The notes: generated from the sequence alone by a model not told the origin. A stretch of DNA of 64,000 nucleotides from Acidimicrobiales bacterium (GCA_030448105.1 JAUJNP010000006.1:119952-183951), one strand, 5' to 3'; shown: positions 18,047-28,103, numbered from the stretch's first letter. Made by a program: numbers and translations.

Positions 18047-18832
18047 TCAGCGCTCCCGCAGGTAGCGCAGGAAGAGGAAGCCGTCCTCCTCCAGCGCCGA
18101 TGCCAGCCGACAGGGGCGCAGCGTGCCGGCGCCGAGGCCGGCGGCGAGGCGGGTGGAGTCGCCGCCGGCCAAGGCGGGGGAGACCGTGAGGCAGACCTCG
18201 TCCACCAGATCGGCCTCCACCAGCTGGCCGTTGAGGGCGGGGCCGCCCTCGCTCAGCACGACGCGGGCCCCGCGCTGGGCCAGGGCGGCCAGGGCGGCGT
18301 CGGGCTCCACCCGGTCGGCGCCTGCCTCCACCACCTCGGCCACCGGCTCCAGGGCGGCTCTGCGCTCCGGGTCGGCGTGGGCCACGGTCAGCACCACCGG
18401 TGCTTCCTCGGCCTCGGTGAACAGGGCGTCGGTGGGGTCGAGGCGCAGGCTGGCCGACACGATCGCCACTCGCGGTCGGCGGGCCTGGCCCCGGCCCACC
18501 CGCTCCTCCTGGAGGTGCTCGGGGGTGCGGGGCGGGCGGTAGCGCTCGGCGGCGACGGTGCGGCGCCCGGCCAGGATCACGTCGGCGATGGCCCGGACGG
18601 CCGAGAACACCCGGGCGTCGGCGGGGCCCCCGAGCGGCCCCGACACGCCATCGACGGCGGTGGCGCCGTCGATGGAGGCCACCATGTTCACCACGACCCA
18701 GGGGCGCGCCGGCGGCGGGAGCCGGGCGGCGGCCGCGTAGACCACCGCCGGGTCGACGTCGGCGGGATCCAGGCCGGCCGCATCCGGGCCTGGGGCACCC
18801 GGATCGCTGGGGTCGGGTAGCAGTAGGCGCAT
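18047..18832 (-). CDS. RibD C-terminal-domain (pyrimidine/dihydrofolate reductase-like) protein
   Basis: About 261 residues of the RibD_C fold, NADPH-dependent reductases that include 5-amino-6-ribosylamino-uracil reductase. Motifs: WVVVNMVASIDGATAVDGVSG, ADVILAGRRTVAAERY, VVLSEGGPALNGQLVEADLVDEVCLTVSPALAGG. There is no deaminase domain, so it is a stand-alone reductase. ATG at 18832 gives MRLLLPDPSDP. The exact substrate (riboflavin pathway or other) is not decided by context: it converges on nrdR and is divergent from the molybdoenzyme gene. Confidence 0.8.
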   Translation of the reverse strand: MRLLLPDPSDPGAPGPDAAGLDPADVDPAVVYAAAARLPPPARPWVVVNMVASIDGATAVDGVSGPLGGPADARVFSAVRAIADVILAGRRTVAAERYRPPRTPEHLQEERVGRGQARRPRVAIVSASLRLDPTDALFTEAEEAPVVLTVAHADPERRAALEPVAEVVEAGADRVEPDAALAALAQRGARVVLSEGGPALNGQLVEADLVDEVCLTVSPALAGGDSTRLAAGLGAGTLRPCRLASALEEDGFLFLRYLRER

Positions 18833-18889
18833 GGCGGGCCGACCGTACCGAACGCAGCGCCGCCGCCGGCCGCCTGGCACCATGGCACG

Positions 18890-21178
18890 ATGACGGCCGT
18901 GGAGGACCAGGCGGCGCGCCGGGCGGAGCGAGGCCCGGGCAGTGCCACCCGCACGGCGTACCGCACCTGCCCGCTGTGTGAGGCCGGCTGTGGCCTCGAG
19001 ATCAACCTGGCGGGCGAGCGAGTGCAGCGGATCCGCGGCGATCGGGCCGACGTCTTCAGCGCCGGTTACATCTGCCCGAAGGGCTCGACCCTCAACGCGC
19101 TCCACGAGGACCCCGACCGGCTGCGCACCCCGCTGGTCAAGCGGGACGGCCGGTGGCAGGAGGCCAGCTGGGACGAAGCCTTCGCCGAGGTGGAGCGGCG
19201 CCTGCTCCCGATCATCGAGGAGCAAGGGCGCGACGCCGTGGCCGTCTATCTGGGCAACCCCAACGCCCACACCCTGGCCGGCCAGCTCTACGGGCGCCCG
19301 CTGCTCAAGGCCCTCGGCACCACCAACGTCTACTCGGCCAGCACCGTCGACCAACGGCCCAAGGAGCTGTCCTCCGCACTCATGTTCGGCGCCGGCCTCA
19401 TCGTGGCGGTGCCCGACATCGACCGGACCGCCCTGTTGCTGATGCTCGGCGCCAACCCGTACGCCTCCAACGGCAGCCTGGCCACCGCGCCGGACTGGCC
19501 CGGGCGCCTCGAAGCCCTGCGGGCGCGGGGCGGCCGCCTGGTGGTCGTCGACCCCCGCCGCACCCGGACCGCCCAGGAGGCCGACGAGTGGGTGCCGGTG
19601 CGCCCCGGGTCCGACCCGTTCCTGCTGGCCGCCATGGTCCACGTCCTCTTCGCCGATGACCTCGTGGACCTCGGCCGCATCGGCGACTTCACCAACGGGC
19701 TCGACGAGGTCCGGGCACTGGTGGCGCCGTTCCCGCCCGAGGCGGTGGCCACGGTGACCGGCGTCGACGCCACCACCATCCGCCGGCTGGCCAGCGACCT
19801 CGCGGCCGCCCCCACGGCCGCGGTGTACGGCCGCATCGGGACCACCACCGCCGAGTTCGGGACCCTCGCCTCCTGGCTGGTCGACGTGCTCAACGCCTGT
19901 ACCGGCAACCTCGACCGGCCCGGTGGGGCGATGTTCACCCGGGCGGCGGCCGGCGCGGCCAACACCCGAGGCGCTCCCCGCGCCGGTCGCCCGGTGCGCA
20001 TCGGCCGCCGCCGGAGCCGGGTGCGGGGCCTGCCCGACACCTTCGGTGAACTGCCAGTGGTGTGCCTGGCCGAGGAGATGGACACGCCGGGCGAGGGCCA
20101 GGTGCGGGCCTTCGTGTGCCTGGCGGGCAACCCGGTGCTGTCCACCCCCAACGGCGGGCGCCTCGACGCCGCCCTGGCCGGGCTCGACTTCATGGTGGCG
20201 GTCGACATCTACCTCAACGAGACCACCCGCCACGCCGACGTCATCTTCCCCGCCCCCTCGGCCTTGCAGAAGCCCCACTACGACATCGCCCTGCTCCAGC
20301 TGGCCATCCGGAACGTGGCCAACTGGTCCGAGCCCGTGCACCCGCTCGAGCCCGGCCAGCTCGACGAGTGGGAGGTGCTGGCCCGCCTGGCGCTGATCGC
20401 CCAGGGTGCGGGCGCCGGCGCCGACCCGGCGATCGTCGACGACCTCATGGTCGACGCCCTCGTGCGCAGCGCGGTGGCCGACCAGCACGGCCCGGTCCAC
20501 GGCCGCGACCCCGAGGAGCTGCTCGGCGTGCTGTCGCCCCGCCGCGGCCCGGGCCGGATCCTCGACCTGATGCTGCGCACGGGCCCCTACGGCGACGCCT
20601 TCGGCGCGGTGCCGGGCGGCCTCAGCCTCGATGTGCTGCAGGCCTCGCCCCACGGCGTCGACCTCGGAGCCCTCGAGCCCCGCCTGCCCGGTGGCCTGCG
20701 CACGCCGAGCGGGATGGTGGAGCTGGCCCCGCCCCCGCTGGTGGCCGACATGGCGAGGCTACGGGCCGCCCTCGCCCGGCCGGTGGGCGACGGCCTGCTC
20801 CTGGTGGGTCGCCGCGACCTGCGCTCGAACAACTCCTGGATGCACAACGTCGAGGTCCTGGTGAGGGGTCGGCCCCGTTGCACAATGCACGTGCACCCCG
20901 ACGACGCCGACCGCCTCGGCCTGGCCGACGGCGCCGCCGCCCGGGTCACCAGCCGGGCCGGCGAGCTGGTGGTCCCGGTGGAGGTCACCGACGCCATCCG
21001 GGCCGGCGTGGTCAGCATCCCTCACGGCTGGGGCCATGACCGGCCCGGCACCGCCATGGGTGTGGCTGCCGACCACGCCGGCGTCAACGCCAACCTGCTG
21101 ACCGACGAGCTCCGCTACGACGAGCTGTCGGGCAACGCCGTGCTCAACGGAGTCCCGGTGGAGGTCGCTCCCGCCTGA
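18890..21178 (+). CDS. Molybdopterin-dependent oxidoreductase with N-terminal 4Fe-4S site
   Basis: Catalytic subunit of the bis-MGD (DMSO reductase) superfamily, 762 residues. The N-terminal cluster motif is TCPLCEAGCGLEI...GYICPKG (cysteines near 27-70). Next come the molybdopterin domains (YLGNPNAHTLAGQLYG, LMLGANPYASNGS, VVVDPRRTRTAQEADEW, FVCLAGNPVLSTPNG) and the C-terminal dinucleotide-binding domain (LLLVGRRDLRSNNSWMHNV, VSIPHGWGHDRPG). No Tat signal is seen, so it is probably cytoplasmic. No Cys or Sec stands at the expected metal-ligand site, so it is not an obvious formate dehydrogenase. No partner subunits are adjacent; the substrate is unknown. Confidence 0.88.
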   Translation: MTAVEDQAARRAERGPGSATRTAYRTCPLCEAGCGLEINLAGERVQRIRGDRADVFSAGYICPKGSTLNALHEDPDRLRTPLVKRDGRWQEASWDEAFAEVERRLLPIIEEQGRDAVAVYLGNPNAHTLAGQLYGRPLLKALGTTNVYSASTVDQRPKELSSALMFGAGLIVAVPDIDRTALLLMLGANPYASNGSLATAPDWPGRLEALRARGGRLVVVDPRRTRTAQEADEWVPVRPGSDPFLLAAMVHVLFADDLVDLGRIGDFTNGLDEVRALVAPFPPEAVATVTGVDATTIRRLASDLAAAPTAAVYGRIGTTTAEFGTLASWLVDVLNACTGNLDRPGGAMFTRAAAGAANTRGAPRAGRPVRIGRRRSRVRGLPDTFGELPVVCLAEEMDTPGEGQVRAFVCLAGNPVLSTPNGGRLDAALAGLDFMVAVDIYLNETTRHADVIFPAPSALQKPHYDIALLQLAIRNVANWSEPVHPLEPGQLDEWEVLARLALIAQGAGAGADPAIVDDLMVDALVRSAVADQHGPVHGRDPEELLGVLSPRRGPGRILDLMLRTGPYGDAFGAVPGGLSLDVLQASPHGVDLGALEPRLPGGLRTPSGMVELAPPPLVADMARLRAALARPVGDGLLLVGRRDLRSNNSWMHNVEVLVRGRPRCTMHVHPDDADRLGLADGAAARVTSRAGELVVPVEVTDAIRAGVVSIPHGWGHDRPGTAMGVAADHAGVNANLLTDELRYDELSGNAVLNGVPVEVAPA

Positions 21179-21197
21179 GCGGGCGCGCCACACCCGT

Positions 21198-21686
21198 CTA
21201 GAGAGAGGCGGCCGCGGGGGTGGTGCCGGCGTCGGCCCCCGGGTGCACCGCGGCGCGCACCTTGCGCAGGGCGGAGGAGACAGCGGCCAGCTCGGCCGGC
21301 TCGAGCAGCCCGGTGTACCAGCGCTCGATGAGCTCGACGTGGCCCCGGACTGCCTTCTCGACCAGCCGCCGGCCCTCGGGCGTCACGACCGCGAACGCGC
21401 CTCGCCGGTCGGTGGGACAGGCCGCCCGCTCGGCCAGTCCCCTCCTCTCGAGCCGGTCGACCAGCCGGGTCAGGCCGCCGGCGGACAGGCTCACCTGGGC
21501 GGCGAGGTCGCTCATCCGCAGGCGGCCGCCGGGGGAGCGGGCCAGGCGCAGGAGCACCTCGAACTCCGCGGGCGGCAGCCCGTGCTCACTGAGCTGCTCG
21601 GCCAGGCGGCGGGTCAGGCCGTCGTGCACCTCGAAGAGCAGCCCGATGGCGGTGAGGCGGGCGTCGTCGAGCACGTTGGGAGCCAT
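21198..21686 (-). CDS. MarR-family transcriptional regulator
   Basis: Winged-helix regulator of 162 residues: LPPAEFEVLLRLARSPGGRLRMSDLAAQVSL-SAGGLTRLVDRLERRGLAER forms the DNA-binding domain, followed by CPTDRRGAFAVVTPEGRRL of the wing. It is divergent from the YceI gene with an inverted repeat between them, so it most likely controls YceI and itself. The inducing signal is not known; no cysteine pair typical of OhrR peroxide sensors is seen. Confidence 0.88.
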   Translation of the reverse strand: MAPNVLDDARLTAIGLLFEVHDGLTRRLAEQLSEHGLPPAEFEVLLRLARSPGGRLRMSDLAAQVSLSAGGLTRLVDRLERRGLAERAACPTDRRGAFAVVTPEGRRLVEKAVRGHVELIERWYTGLLEPAELAAVSSALRKVRAAVHPGADAGTTPAAASL

Positions 21687-21705
21687 GCCCGCACCCTAGC
21701 GGAAT

Positions 21706-21721
21706 ACTTGCGCGTGCAACT
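21706..21721. promoter_or_regulatory. Probable MarR operator
   Basis: ACTTGC-GCGT-GCAACT is an inverted repeat with perfect TTGC/GCAA half-sites. It lies 19 bases from the marR start and 44 bases from the YceI start. The form AGTTGC-N4-GCAACT is common for actinobacterial MarR regulators. Binding is inferred. Confidence 0.5.
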
Positions 21722-21765
21722 GGTTGTAATGGGCGAACCACGACCCCACGAACCTGGAGCTTCCC

Positions 21766-22347
21766 ATGACCGCCACCGCACCTCCCACGACCCGCCAGTA
21801 CGCCGGCATCGAGATCCCTTCGCCCGGCACCTTCGACCTCGACCCCAGCCACACCACCGTCGGGTTCAGCGCCCGCCACATGATGGTGTCCAAGGTGCGC
21901 GGCCGCTTCGACTCGGTCACCGGCACGCTCACCATCGCCGAGGACCCGCTCGAGTCCAGCGTGCAGGTCTCCATCGACGCCGCCAGCGTGAACACCGGCG
22001 AGGCCAAGCGCGACGAGCACCTCACCAGCCCCGACTTCCTCGACGTCGAACGCTTCCCTCACATCACCTTCGCCAGCACGCGGGTGCTCGACCACTCCGC
22101 TGAGGGCTTCCGCCTCGAAGGTGAGCTGACGGTGCGCGACGTCACCCGCACCGTCACCCTCGATGCCTCCTTCGAGGGGGTGGCCACCTCGCCCTGGGGG
22201 ACCGAGGCGGTGGGCTTCTCGGCCCGGACCGAGCTCGACCGCGAGGATTTCGGGCTCACCTGGAACCAGGCGCTGGAGACCGGCGGCGTGCTGGTGGGCA
22301 AGCGCATCACCGTGGAGATCGAGGCCGAGCTGATGCGTCGGGCCTGA
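21766..22347 (+). CDS. YceI-family lipid-binding-like protein
   Basis: Lipocalin-like YceI fold of 193 residues. It shows the family's start FDLDPSHTTVGFSARHMMVSKVRGRF, the SSVQVSIDAASVNTGEAKRDEHL block, FPHITFASTRV and the C-terminal VGKRITVEIEAEL. Family members bind isoprenoid-type lipids; many are secreted, but no signal peptide is seen here, as is usual for the actinobacterial cytoplasmic type. The divergent MarR gene probably regulates it. Confidence 0.9.
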   Translation: MTATAPPTTRQYAGIEIPSPGTFDLDPSHTTVGFSARHMMVSKVRGRFDSVTGTLTIAEDPLESSVQVSIDAASVNTGEAKRDEHLTSPDFLDVERFPHITFASTRVLDHSAEGFRLEGELTVRDVTRTVTLDASFEGVATSPWGTEAVGFSARTELDREDFGLTWNQALETGGVLVGKRITVEIEAELMRRA

Positions 22348-22348
22348 G

Positions 22349-22380
22349 CGGCCTCGGGCGTAGCCCCACCCGAGCGGCCG
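22349..22380 (+). terminator. Possible hairpin terminator after the YceI gene
   Basis: CGGCCTCGGG (22349-22358) pairs with CCCGAGCGGCCG (22369-22380) as two five-base stems separated by a two-base bulge, right after the stop. No T-run follows, so it may only be a stabilising hairpin. Confidence 0.35.
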
Positions 22381-22620
22381 ACCGGCCGCGCACAGCCCTG
22401 TGGATCGCAGCTGGGGATGTCCACCTGCAATTCACAGGGTTGTTCCCCTTCCGTTCCACAGGGCCGGGTCCGTAAGGTCCATTCCGTTGACGGGGTCGCA
22501 GCGCGGCGCTCGGACTGGCGGGGATCGACGAAGGGGACCCAACCCGTCGCCGTCCTTGGGGGGTGGCGTGCGAGATTTCGCGAACGCCTCCTGACCTGGG
22601 TGTCCGCGCTGCGGTCACCG
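22381..22620. other. Non-coding stretch upstream of nrdJ
   Basis: No convincing gene. Several short TGTGGAT/TTCCACAG-like words lie between about 22398 and 22462 (TGTGGATCG, TGTCCACC, TTCACAGG, TTCCACAGG) and resemble degenerate DnaA boxes, but none matches TTGTCCACA well. No cobalamin riboswitch core was found although the downstream enzyme needs B12. Confidence 0.4.
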
Positions 22621-22650
22621 TTGACACGGGTGGAATTACTCTGCTGTAAT
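22621..22650 (+). promoter_or_regulatory. nrdJ promoter
   Basis: A consensus -35 TTGACA (22621-22626), an 18-base spacer and TGTAAT (22645-22650). Predicted start of transcription is about 22657, inside the first NrdR-type box. This leaves a leader of about 120 bases before the TTG start codon. Confidence 0.6.
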
Positions 22651-22652
22651 TC

Positions 22653-22709
22653 ATCCACATCTTGTGGTGCCGGGGCGGCGGGGGAGGCTGCAGCCACAAG
22701 ATGCTGTGG
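22653..22709. promoter_or_regulatory. Tandem NrdR boxes of nrdJ
   Basis: Two 16-base palindromes: ATCCACATCTTGTGGT (22653-22668) and CCACAAGATGCTGTGG (22694-22709). Each keeps the CACA...TGTG symmetry of NrdR boxes (acaCwAtATaTwGtgt), and their centres are 41 bases apart, about four helical turns, as expected for cooperative NrdR binding. The first lies on the predicted transcription start, consistent with repression. nrdR itself is 5 kb upstream. Confidence 0.62.
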
Positions 22710-22778
22710 TCTGGCTCCCGCGCCGGCCCGCATCGCCGGCACCGCCCACGAGCACCACACCACCGCGAGGAGCACCCA

Positions 22779-25700
22779 TTGGCCTTGGCCCCGGAGCAGA
22801 CCGGCATCGGCATCCGCCGTCACTTCACCACCCCCGGCACCCACCCCTACGACGAGGTGAGCTGGGAGCGGCGCGACGCACGGATCACCAACTTCCGCGA
22901 CGGCTCGGTGGCCTTCGAGCAGCTCGAGGTGGAGTTCCCCACCACCTGGTCGCTCAACGCCACCAACATCGTCGCCCAGAAGTACTTCAGGGGCACTCCG
23001 GGCACCGCCGAGCGGGAGTCGTCGCTGCGCCAGGTGATCGACCGGGTGGTCGACACCATCGCCGACTGGGGCACCGAGGGCGGCTACTTCACCGACGACG
23101 CCGAGGCCGACGCCTTCCGGGCCGAGCTCAAGCACCTGATGGTCACCCAGAAGGCGGCGTTCAACTCGCCGGTGTGGTTCAACATCGGCGTGGCCGGGGT
23201 GCCGCAGCAGGCGAGCGCGTGCTTCATCCTCTCGGTCGACGACACCATGGACTCCATCCTCAACTGGTACGTGGAGGAGGGGACGATCTTCAAGGGCGGG
23301 TCGGGCTCGGGCATCAACCTGTCCCGTCATCCGCTCCTCGGCCGAGCTGCTCAAGGGGGGGCGGCACCGCCTCGGGCCCGGTCAGCTTCATGCGGGGCGC
23401 CGACGCCTCTGCCGGCACAATCAAATCGGGAGGCAAGACCCGTAGGGCCGCCAAGATGGTCATCCTCAACGCCGACCACCCCGACGTCGAGGAATTCATC
23501 TGGTGCAAGGCCCGGGAGGAGCAGAAGGCCCGGGTGCTGCGCGACGCCGGCTTCGAGATGGACCTCGACGGCCGCGACGCCTACTCCATCCAGTACCAGA
23601 ACGCCAACAACTCGGTGCGGGTCACCGACGAGTTCATGCAGGCGGTCGAGAACGACGACGACTGGCACCTCCGGGCCGTCACCACCGGCGAGGTGGTCAG
23701 GACCATCCGGGCCCGCGACCTCATGCGCCAATTCGCCCAGGCCACCTGGGAGTGCGCCGACCCCGGCATGCAGTTCGACACCACCATCAACCGCTGGCAC
23801 ACCGCCGCCACCACCGGCCGCATCAACGGCTCCAACCCATGTAGTGAGTACATGCACCTCGACAACTCGGCGTGCAACCTCGCCTCGATCAACCTGTTGC
23901 AGTTCCTTGCCGCCGACGACGTGTTCGACGTCGAGGGCTACAAGCAGGCCGTCGAGGTGGTGTTCACCGCCCAGGAGATCCTCGTGGGCCGGGCCGACTA
24001 CCCCACCGAGCCCATCGGGGCCAACGCCCGCAAGTTCCGCCAGCTCGGCCTGGGCTACGCCAACCTCGGCGCCACCCTCATGGCTCTCGGTCTGCCGTAC
24101 GACAGCGACGCCGGCCGGGCCTGGGCCGCCGCCCTCACCGCCCTGATGACCGGCCACGCCTACGCCACCTCGGCCCGCACGGCGGCGCGGATGGGCCCCT
24201 TCGCCGGCTACGCCGACAACACCGAGCACATGCTCCGAGTGCTGAACATGCACCGGGCGGAGGCCGCCGGCATCGACGAGGAGCTCGTGCCCACCGAGCT
24301 GCTCGGCGCGGCCCAGCAGGCATGGGACGAAGCCTGCGAGCTCGGCACCGAGTTCGGCGTACGCAACTCCCAGGCCAGTGTCCTAGCGCCCACCGGCTGC
24401 CTGGTCGGCGGCTCGCTGGTGGCCACCGAGGCCGGCCTCGTCAGGCTCGGCTCCCTCGGTGATCCCGACGGGCCGCAGTGGCAGGACCTGGACCTCGACG
24501 TCCTCACCGACGACGGCGCCCGCCGGGCCTCGAAGTTCTACGTGAACGGTCTCGAGCAGGTGGTCGACGTGACCACCCGGCGGGGGTACCGCATCCAGGG
24601 CACCACCAAGCACCGCATCAAGGTGGTCGACGAGGCGGGGGAGTGGGTGTGGCGACGTTTCGCCGACCTCCGCCCCGGCGACCGGGTTCCGCTCGCCCTC
24701 GGCGGGATGCTCGGCCAGCCCCGACGAGTGGCGCTCCCACCCCTGGCCGAGGGCTATGGCTGGCTGGGCGACCACACCACCCGGGTCCCGGAGGAGATGA
24801 CCGCTGAGCTGGCCGAGCTGGTCGGCTACTTCATGGGCGACGGGTCGCTTCACGCCAAGGGTCTGCGCCTCTGCGTAGCCGACGGTGACTTCGAGGTCAT
24901 CGACCACCTCGCCCGCCTGGCCAAGGGCCTGTTCGGCATCGAGGCGCTCACGACCCAGAAGCCGGGCTACGTCAGCGTGGAGCTGAACTCGGTGCGCCTG
25001 GCCGAGTGGTGGCAGGCCAGCGGCTTCGCCAAGCGCCGTCCCCACGACGGCCACTCCGGCAAGGGCTGGAGCCCGCATGTCCCCGACGCCGTCCTCCACA
25101 CCAACGACGCCGAGATCTACCGCGCCTTTGTCCGCGGCCTGTTCGAGGCCGACGGCACCGTGGGAGTGGGCTACCCGTCGTGGACCACCACCTGCATCGA
25201 CTTCTCCCACGACGTCCAGACGCTCCTCCTCACCCTCGGCTACGTCACGACCCGGCGGTTCGGCACCAGCGGCCGGGGATCGCACCTGGCTGTGCTGCGG
25301 CTGCTCAACAAGGCCGCCAACGCCCGCTGGCGCGACGAGATCGGCTTCCTCTCCGACCGCAAGAACGCCGCCATCGACACGAGCCAGGTCGAGGAGTCGA
25401 CCGGCGACGGACGCTTCTACTTCGACACGGTCGCCAGCGCCGAGCTGGGGGACGAAGAGCTCACCTACGACCTGTCGGTGCCCGACAACGTCACCTACGT
25501 GGCCAACGGCTTCGTCAGCCACAACACCATCGGCCTGATGATGGACTGTGACACCACCGGCATCGAGCCCGACCTCGGGCTGTGCAAGATGAAGAAGCTG
25601 GTTGGCGGCGGGACCATGACCATCGTCAACCAGACCGTGCCCCGGGCCCTCAAGAACCTCGGGTACACGCCGGAGCAGATCGACGAGATCGTCGCTTGGA

Positions 25701-28048
25701 TCGACGACAACAAGACCATCCTGGGCGCCCCCCATGTGGCGGCCGAGCACCTCCCGGTGTTCGCCTGCTCCATGGGCGACAACGCCATCCACTACGCCGG
25801 CCACGTGCGGATGATGGGAGCGGTGCAGCCCTTCATCAGCGGTGCCATCTCCAAGTGCGTCGTGGGCGACACGCTCCTGTCCACCGCCGACGGCCTGGTC
25901 CGCATCGGCACGCTGCGCGAGGACGAGGCGCCCGACACCTTCCGCAGCCACATCATCGAGGTGGCGTCACTGGAAGGCACCCAGAAGACCGACGCCTTCT
26001 ACTACGGCGGGGTCCGCCCGGTGCACGACGTCGTCCTGCGGTCCGGCCACCGGGTGACGGCCACGCCCAACCACCGGCTTCTCACCGCCGGCTTCGGCGG
26101 GCTCCAGTGGAAGCGGGTGGACGAGCTGGCCATCGGCGACGAGGTGGCGGTGGCCTACGGCGCCGAGCTCTGGTCGCCCCTCCCGGCCCGCTTCGACGAC
26201 TTCACCCCCTCGGCTTCCTACGGCTCGCAGAAGCGGGTTCGCATCCCCACCGAGATGACAGAGGAGCTGGCGTTCCTGCTCGGCGCCTTCGCCGCCGAGG
26301 GCCACATCACCCGGTCCAACTGGACGGTGCATGTCACGAACTCGGTGCCGGCGGTTCGCCAGCGGGTGGTCGACGCCTGGCGCGACCTGTTCGGCGTGGA
26401 GGCCAAGGTCATCGACGACGGCATCCGTTGCCTCTCGGTGATGGTCGCGTCCAAGACCATCGTCGAGTTCCTCGACCACCTCGGCTGCGGCAGCCATGCG
26501 TCGGGGAAGCGCATCCCCGATGCGGTCCTCCGGTCGCCACTCGAGATGGTGCTGGCCTTCCTCCAGGGCCTCGCCCTCGACGCTTACGTCACCGTGGCCA
26601 CGGCTCCGAAGTGGGCCATCTGCCTCGACTCGCCCGGCCTGCTCGACGACCTCTCGGCGGTGCTCACCAACCTCGGCGTCGTCCACGGGCGGGTCTCGAA
26701 GTGGAACGCGAAGTACGCCAAGTCGTACGGCGAGGTCTACGCCTCCGGCCTTCACGCGCAGCACCTGTGCCGGCTGGTTCCGTTCATGGAGCCCGACAAG
26801 GCGGCACGGGCAGCCCAGCTCGAGGCGATGACGTTCTCGGCCAGCCACAACACCGCCGACGTCGTGCCCGGCCTCGCCGGCGCCGACCTCTACAACCTCC
26901 TGCCCGAGGGCAAGAGCGGCCGCAACGGGCACGGAGTGCGAGGGAAGTACGGCTTCCTGCTCGACCTCCGCACCCGTGCCGTGAGCCGCGCGGTGCTGGA
27001 GCGGGTGGCCTCAGTGCCGGGCGTGGTCCTGCCGGCGTGGCTGCGCACGGTGCTCTCCGACAACCTCCACTTCTCACCGGTGGAGTCCGCCTTCTACGGG
27101 GGCGAGCGCGAGGTGTTCGACGTCTCGGTGCCGACCACCCAGGCCTTTGTCGGCAACGGGATCATGAACCACAACACGGTCAACATGCCCGAGGACGTAA
27201 GCGTCGAGGATGTCGAGCAGCTCCACATCGACGCCTGGAAGCTGGGTGTGAAGGCGGTGGCCGTCTACCGGGACAACTGCAAAGTGGCCCAGCCCCTCGC
27301 CATGGCCAAGAAGGGCCAGAAGCAGGGCGTGGCGCCCACCGAGGTGGCCACCCAGGTGGTCGAGCGGATCGTCGAGAAGGTGGTCAAGGTGCCGGTGCGG
27401 GAGAAGCTGCCCCGCAGCCGCACCAGCCGCACGTTCGAGTTCCGGGTGGCCGACTGCAAGGGCTTCGTGAACGTCGGGGAGTACGCCGACGGTCGTCCCG
27501 GTGAGGTGTTCCTGCGGGTGTCGAAGCAGGGCTCCACGCTGGCCGGGATCATGGACTCCTTCGCCATCGCCGTCAGCCACGGCCTCCAGTACGGCGTGCC
27601 GCTGCGGAGCTTCGTGGAGGCGTTCACCAACATGCGCTTCGAGCCGGCGGGCATGACCGACGACCCCGAGATCCGCATCGCCTCCTCGGTGCTCGACTAC
27701 ATCTTCCGGCGCCTGGCGGTGGACTACCTCAGCTACGACGAGCGGGCCGAGCTCGGCATCCTCACCGTGGCCGAGCGCACCCAGCCCACCCTGCCCGGCG
27801 TGGAGGAGACCATCACCGAGAACCGCCAGGGCTCCGACGTTCCTGCCGACCCGAAGTCGATCCCGTCGGCCAGCGAGCTGGCCGCCTCGATGGAGGACCC
27901 CGACGTGGCCCTGCCGGCGGTGCCGGTGCCCGAGAGCGGCTTCCAGCACCGCGACGCCCCCTACTGCATGCAGTGCGGCGTCCAGATGGTCCGGGCCGGC
28001 AGCTGCCACGCCTGCCCGAGCTGCGGCACCACCAGCGGCTGCAGCTGA
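22779..28048 (+). CDS. nrdJ: Vitamin B12-dependent (class II) ribonucleoside-diphosphate reductase NrdJ, two inteins, frameshifted
   Basis: Reduces ribonucleotides using adenosylcobalamin. Exteins total about 939 residues: N-terminal FNSPVWFNIGV, the catalytic NPCSEYMHLDNSACNL, the split LAPTG/TIG and GAISK/TVNMP motifs, and a C-terminal Cys-rich CMQCGVQM...CPSCGTTSGC that passes electrons. TTG 22779 is preceded by GAGGAG at a good distance. Two complete inteins interrupt it. Two single-base insertions break the frame within about 30 bases: an extra base near 23327 (CCCGTCATCC) and an extra G in the G-run near 23355; removing both restores GINLSRIRSSAELLKGGGTASG. Likely sequence errors, since the enzyme is essential unless another reductase exists elsewhere. 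Confidence 0.94.
24398..25525 (+). other. Intein 1 in NrdJ (376 residues, LAGLIDADG endonuclease)
   Basis: Protein intron inserted in the conserved LAPTG^TIG motif. First residue Cys (CLVGGSLVATEAGLVRLG), block B GTTKHRIKVVD, endonuclease motifs LVGYFMGDGSL and FVRGLFEADGTVG, block F/G DLSVPDNVTYVANGFVSHN ending His-Asn, and +1 Thr in the extein. All splicing residues are present, so it should self-remove. Both LAGLIDADG motifs keep acidic residues, so the homing endonuclease may still work. Confidence 0.95.
25856..27175 (+). other. Intein 2 in NrdJ (440 residues)
   Basis: Second protein intron, inserted in GAISK^TVNMP. First residue Cys (CVVGDTLLSTADGLVRIG), block B TATPNHRLLTA, endonuclease-like LLGAFAAEGHIT and LAFLQGLALDAYV, block F/G FDVSVPTTQAFVGNGIMNHN ending His-Asn, +1 Thr. 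Splicing residues are intact. The second LAGLIDADG copy has lost the usual acidic position pattern, so endonuclease activity is probably decayed. It is not closely similar to intein 1, so the two were acquired separately. Confidence 0.94.
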
Positions 28049-28103
28049 TCAGAGGCGTCGGCTACCTGGCTTCTGCTCGGACCTCATTGCTGCGCCCGCT
28101 GCG

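Noticed and set aside
18833-20653. Upstream extension of the RibD_C-like frame on the minus strand
   Set aside because: Antisense to the molybdoenzyme, which has clear motifs; the true ATG is at 18832.
18890-21178. Molybdopterin oxidoreductase as a selenocysteine formate dehydrogenase
   Set aside because: The gene has no internal TGA, and no Cys or Sec stands at the metal-ligand site.
22381-22620. Cobalamin riboswitch or DnaA-box cluster upstream of nrdJ
   Set aside because: No B12-box or conserved riboswitch core is present; the DnaA-like words are all at least two mismatches from TTGTCCACA.
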